From: JABSSA01 sp039984715
GTDB taxonomy: Bacteria; Pseudomonadota; Alphaproteobacteria; Rhodobacterales; Rhodobacteraceae
Reading direction: 5' to 3'
Assembly: GCA_039984715.1 (NCBI GenBank)
Contig: JBDWUA010000015.1
Coordinates: forward strand, 305,614 to 369,613
DNA: 64,000 nucleotides
Under the pieces are notes generated by a model. The model ran no database searches. It was not told the DNA's origin and was given only the letters and a program-made list of their open reading frames with translations. Position 1 is the stretch's first letter. The number at the start of each line of letters is the position of its first letter. Both the position numbers and the translations under genes were made by a program. Below are positions 62,301-64,000 of the stretch, piece after piece.

Positions 62301-63622
62301 CTTTTTACAGCGAGCCGATGAAAATCACTTCACCGACGCTGCATGCGACGATCTTGTTTACGATTGCTGCGTTCATCGTACTGCTGGTGATGTCCATCGT
62401 CTTCAAGGTCGAAGTTGTTGCACGCGGTGATGGCCGGGTTGTCCCGATCAGCCGTGTGCAAGTCGTACAGCCAGAGTTCGCAGCGCGGATTGATGCAATC
62501 CATGTGCGCAATGGCACATCGGTTGCGAAAGGCGATCTGTTGATTTCCCTTGATCCGACCGATGCGGACACCCAACTGGCCACCCTTCGCGCCGAAACGG
62601 AGCGGCTCGAAATCGAGAAGAGTCGAATCATAGCTATGGTTCAAGGACTGGACTTTGACCGCACCAAGGACGATTACATGAACAAGGTACTGGCGATGTT
62701 CACCGTCGCGGAACGATTGCGAGCCCATCCTTCGGTCGCTGAACAACGCAATTTGCTGACCGCGCAATTGAATGACCTACTGGCATCTTTCGATCAGATC
62801 GAGGCGCAGGAACAAGCCAATGTCCGATCCCAAGACGTGACCAAAGCCAATATCGAACGGATCACGGCCGCCTTGGACATTCAGACGGAAAGGCTCAGTC
62901 GCTCGGAGCAGCTTTTGCAACAAGGGACCACAAGCCGCTCGGCGTTTCTGGATGTGCAGCAGGCTTTCACGGAACTGGAGCGCCAGCGCGACATCTACTT
63001 TCGCGAGCTGGACCAGAAGATCGCAGAGGGCAAAGCCTTCGATAGTGAACGACGCAGGTTGGTGGCGGAACAACGTCATTTTCTATTGGATCGGAACGCG
63101 CAAATCGAAGCGCGCCTTGCGACGCTGACAGAGGAAAATCGCGCAACCCAACGGCGGGTCTTTGCCGCGAACCTAACAGCTCCGACATCTGGAATTGTGG
63201 ACGGACTAACGGCGTTTACTGTTGGGGGGATCGCCGAAGCCGGCGCTGAGTTGATGCGGATTGTCCCGACCGATGTTGATGTCGAATTCGAGGGGACATT
63301 CTCTAATCAGGACATTGGATTTATGCAAGTCGGACAAGAAGCCAACATCGGTCTTGCCGCCTTTCCATCGGAACGATTTGGCTTTGTCAAAGGCCGCGTG
63401 ACGGATATCGCGGCCGACTCCACTCAAGGACCCAGTGACCAATGGGGATTCGTCGTGCGGGTCAAGCCAGACCAAGCAGCGGTGAAAGCGGGAACAGACC
63501 GATTTGCCATCAGGCCAGGAATGACGGCGAGCATCGATGTGACAACTGACACCCGACGGATCATCAGCTATTTCTTCGCACCCATCGTGCGCACGATCCA
63601 AGACTCTATGGGAGAGCGATAA
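62297..63622 (+). CDS. HlyD-family periplasmic adaptor of the type I exporter
   Basis: A protein of 441 residues. One N-terminal helix (about 18-37), lipoyl half-motif VARGDGRVVPISRVQVVQPE, long coiled coil (about 85-275), and C-terminal AP/beta domain with LTAPTSGIVDGL and RPGMTASIDV. Links the ABC exporter to an outer-membrane TolC-like channel, which is not encoded here. ATGA overlap with the ABC gene; last gene of the operon. Confidence 0.9.
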   Translation: MTFYSEPMKITSPTLHATILFTIAAFIVLLVMSIVFKVEVVARGDGRVVPISRVQVVQPEFAARIDAIHVRNGTSVAKGDLLISLDPTDADTQLATLRAETERLEIEKSRIIAMVQGLDFDRTKDDYMNKVLAMFTVAERLRAHPSVAEQRNLLTAQLNDLLASFDQIEAQEQANVRSQDVTKANIERITAALDIQTERLSRSEQLLQQGTTSRSAFLDVQQAFTELERQRDIYFRELDQKIAEGKAFDSERRRLVAEQRHFLLDRNAQIEARLATLTEENRATQRRVFAANLTAPTSGIVDGLTAFTVGGIAEAGAELMRIVPTDVDVEFEGTFSNQDIGFMQVGQEANIGLAAFPSERFGFVKGRVTDIAADSTQGPSDQWGFVVRVKPDQAAVKAGTDRFAIRPGMTASIDVTTDTRRIISYFFAPIVRTIQDSMGER

Positions 63623-63649
63623 CGGGGCAAAGCGGTTTCAATTCATCCC

Positions 63650-63811
63650 GGCTTTGTTGCAAAAATCGGCTGATAGGTTTCACTGTGTGAATCCAGCGTG
63701 ATAGTTCAAGGCATGAGCAGCTGGGTACCCACGAAATACAAGACCAAGAACTAATCGTCTTACAATAACAGTTTGAAACGGCGTGGTTCATTATCGATCT
63801 GGTTTGACGTC
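63650..63811 (+). mobile_element. IS5-family element, 5' fragment
   Basis: Starts with GGCTTTGTTGCAAAAATCGG, related to the end of the element at 52777, and holds the transposase beginning WVPTKYKTKN, stop, SSYNNSLKRRGSLSIWF. Homology ends at about 63811 where a chromosomal pseudogene begins. Same orientation as the 52777-53941 copy. Confidence 0.8.
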
Positions 63812-64000
63812 AGAAAAGACCAGACGCGAGAAACGCGCTTCTATCAACGTGGAATCCATCTACGCGCTAAGATTTCGCGCCAGTGCTTTCGCACCAAGGT
63901 CCCAGGCAATGTGGCTATTCAATTGCGCGTCTGTCAGGCCCAAGTCGCCAAGTTTTTGCGGCACACGCTGTGATGCATGTTCACATATCAGCAGGACTTG
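63812..64000 (-). pseudogene. N-formylglutamate amidohydrolase family, broken fragment (runs off the window)
   Basis: On the minus strand from the window edge: QVLLICEHASQRVPQKLGDL, then LNSHIAWDLGAKALARNLSA, an in-frame TAG (63862-63860), then LIEARFSRLVF up to the IS5 fragment. This is the N-terminal region of HutG-like N-formylglutamate amidohydrolases. The internal stop and the IS truncation show that it is dead. Confidence 0.75.

Noticed and set aside
1..64000. tRNA genes, rRNA genes and CRISPR arrays
   Set aside because: No cloverleaf with a T-loop consensus, no rRNA sequence and no regularly spaced direct repeats were recognised by eye; only the RTX nonapeptide codons and the Gly tract repeat regularly.

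Overview
The window looks like a chromosome segment of a marine Rhodobacteraceae (Roseobacter-group) alphaproteobacterium. The evidence is two complete TRAP transporter operons, a VPxPA-type C-terminal sorting signal (a PEP-CTERM relative), an NDUFS4-type complex I accessory subunit, glycine-rich RTX proteins, and dense coupling of genes through ATGA overlaps. I saw no rRNA, tRNA or CRISPR array.

Layout. 1-9.6 kb: an acyl-CoA synthetase fragment, an RTX calcium-binding protein, a DEAD-box RNA helicase, the phosphatidylethanolamine pair psd-pssA, a divergent SHMT-like PLP enzyme and a glutathione transferase. 9.6-15.3 kb: one minus-strand operon sdhB-C-D-A followed by a two-subunit class I fumarase, with two small non-metabolic genes stitched in by ATGA overlaps. 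15.4-22.7 kb: nitroreductase, cytochrome c', a chemoreceptor with a duplicated sensor module, a SulP transporter, a membrane protein and an NDUFS4-like gene. 22.7-24.7 kb: an IS6-family remnant and an intact IS6-family copy in the same orientation around a VPxPA-anchored protein. 25-30.6 kb: a TRAP transporter plus LldD-type 2-hydroxyacid oxidase, divergent from an LldR-like regulator with a clear operator. 31-33.3 kb: a scar of IS481 and TPP-enzyme fragments next to a GntR/FCD regulator. 33.9-42.9 kb: a second TRAP operon with amidase, two dehydrogenases, a HAD hydrolase and two GSTs. 43.2-44.3 kb: an orphan solute-binding protein.

44.6-50.1 kb is an accessory patch: a degenerate tyrosine-recombinase-like gene, a Ner-like regulator, a solitary IS66-type transposase and a complete Ec86-like retron (msr-msd RNA, nucleoside deoxyribosyltransferase-like effector, reverse transcriptase). 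50.3-52.6 kb is the queC-D-E-F operon for preQ1.

52.8-63.8 kb is the most unusual part. Two decayed IS5-family copies, in the same orientation, flank a nine-gene plus-strand operon: an M3-like metallopeptidase fused to a catalytically dead HlyC-like domain; an intact HlyC-like acyltransferase; an SCP2-JmjC (Fe/2-oxoglutarate) oxygenase; a 111-residue polyglycine and glycine-zipper protein set between RNA hairpins; a small membrane protein; an active/inactive pair of membrane-anchored M16 peptidases; and a type I exporter ABC and HlyD pair. I read this as a candidate undescribed system that makes, processes and exports a modified bacteriocin-like peptide. The window ends in an N-formylglutamate amidohydrolase pseudogene broken by the second IS5 remnant.
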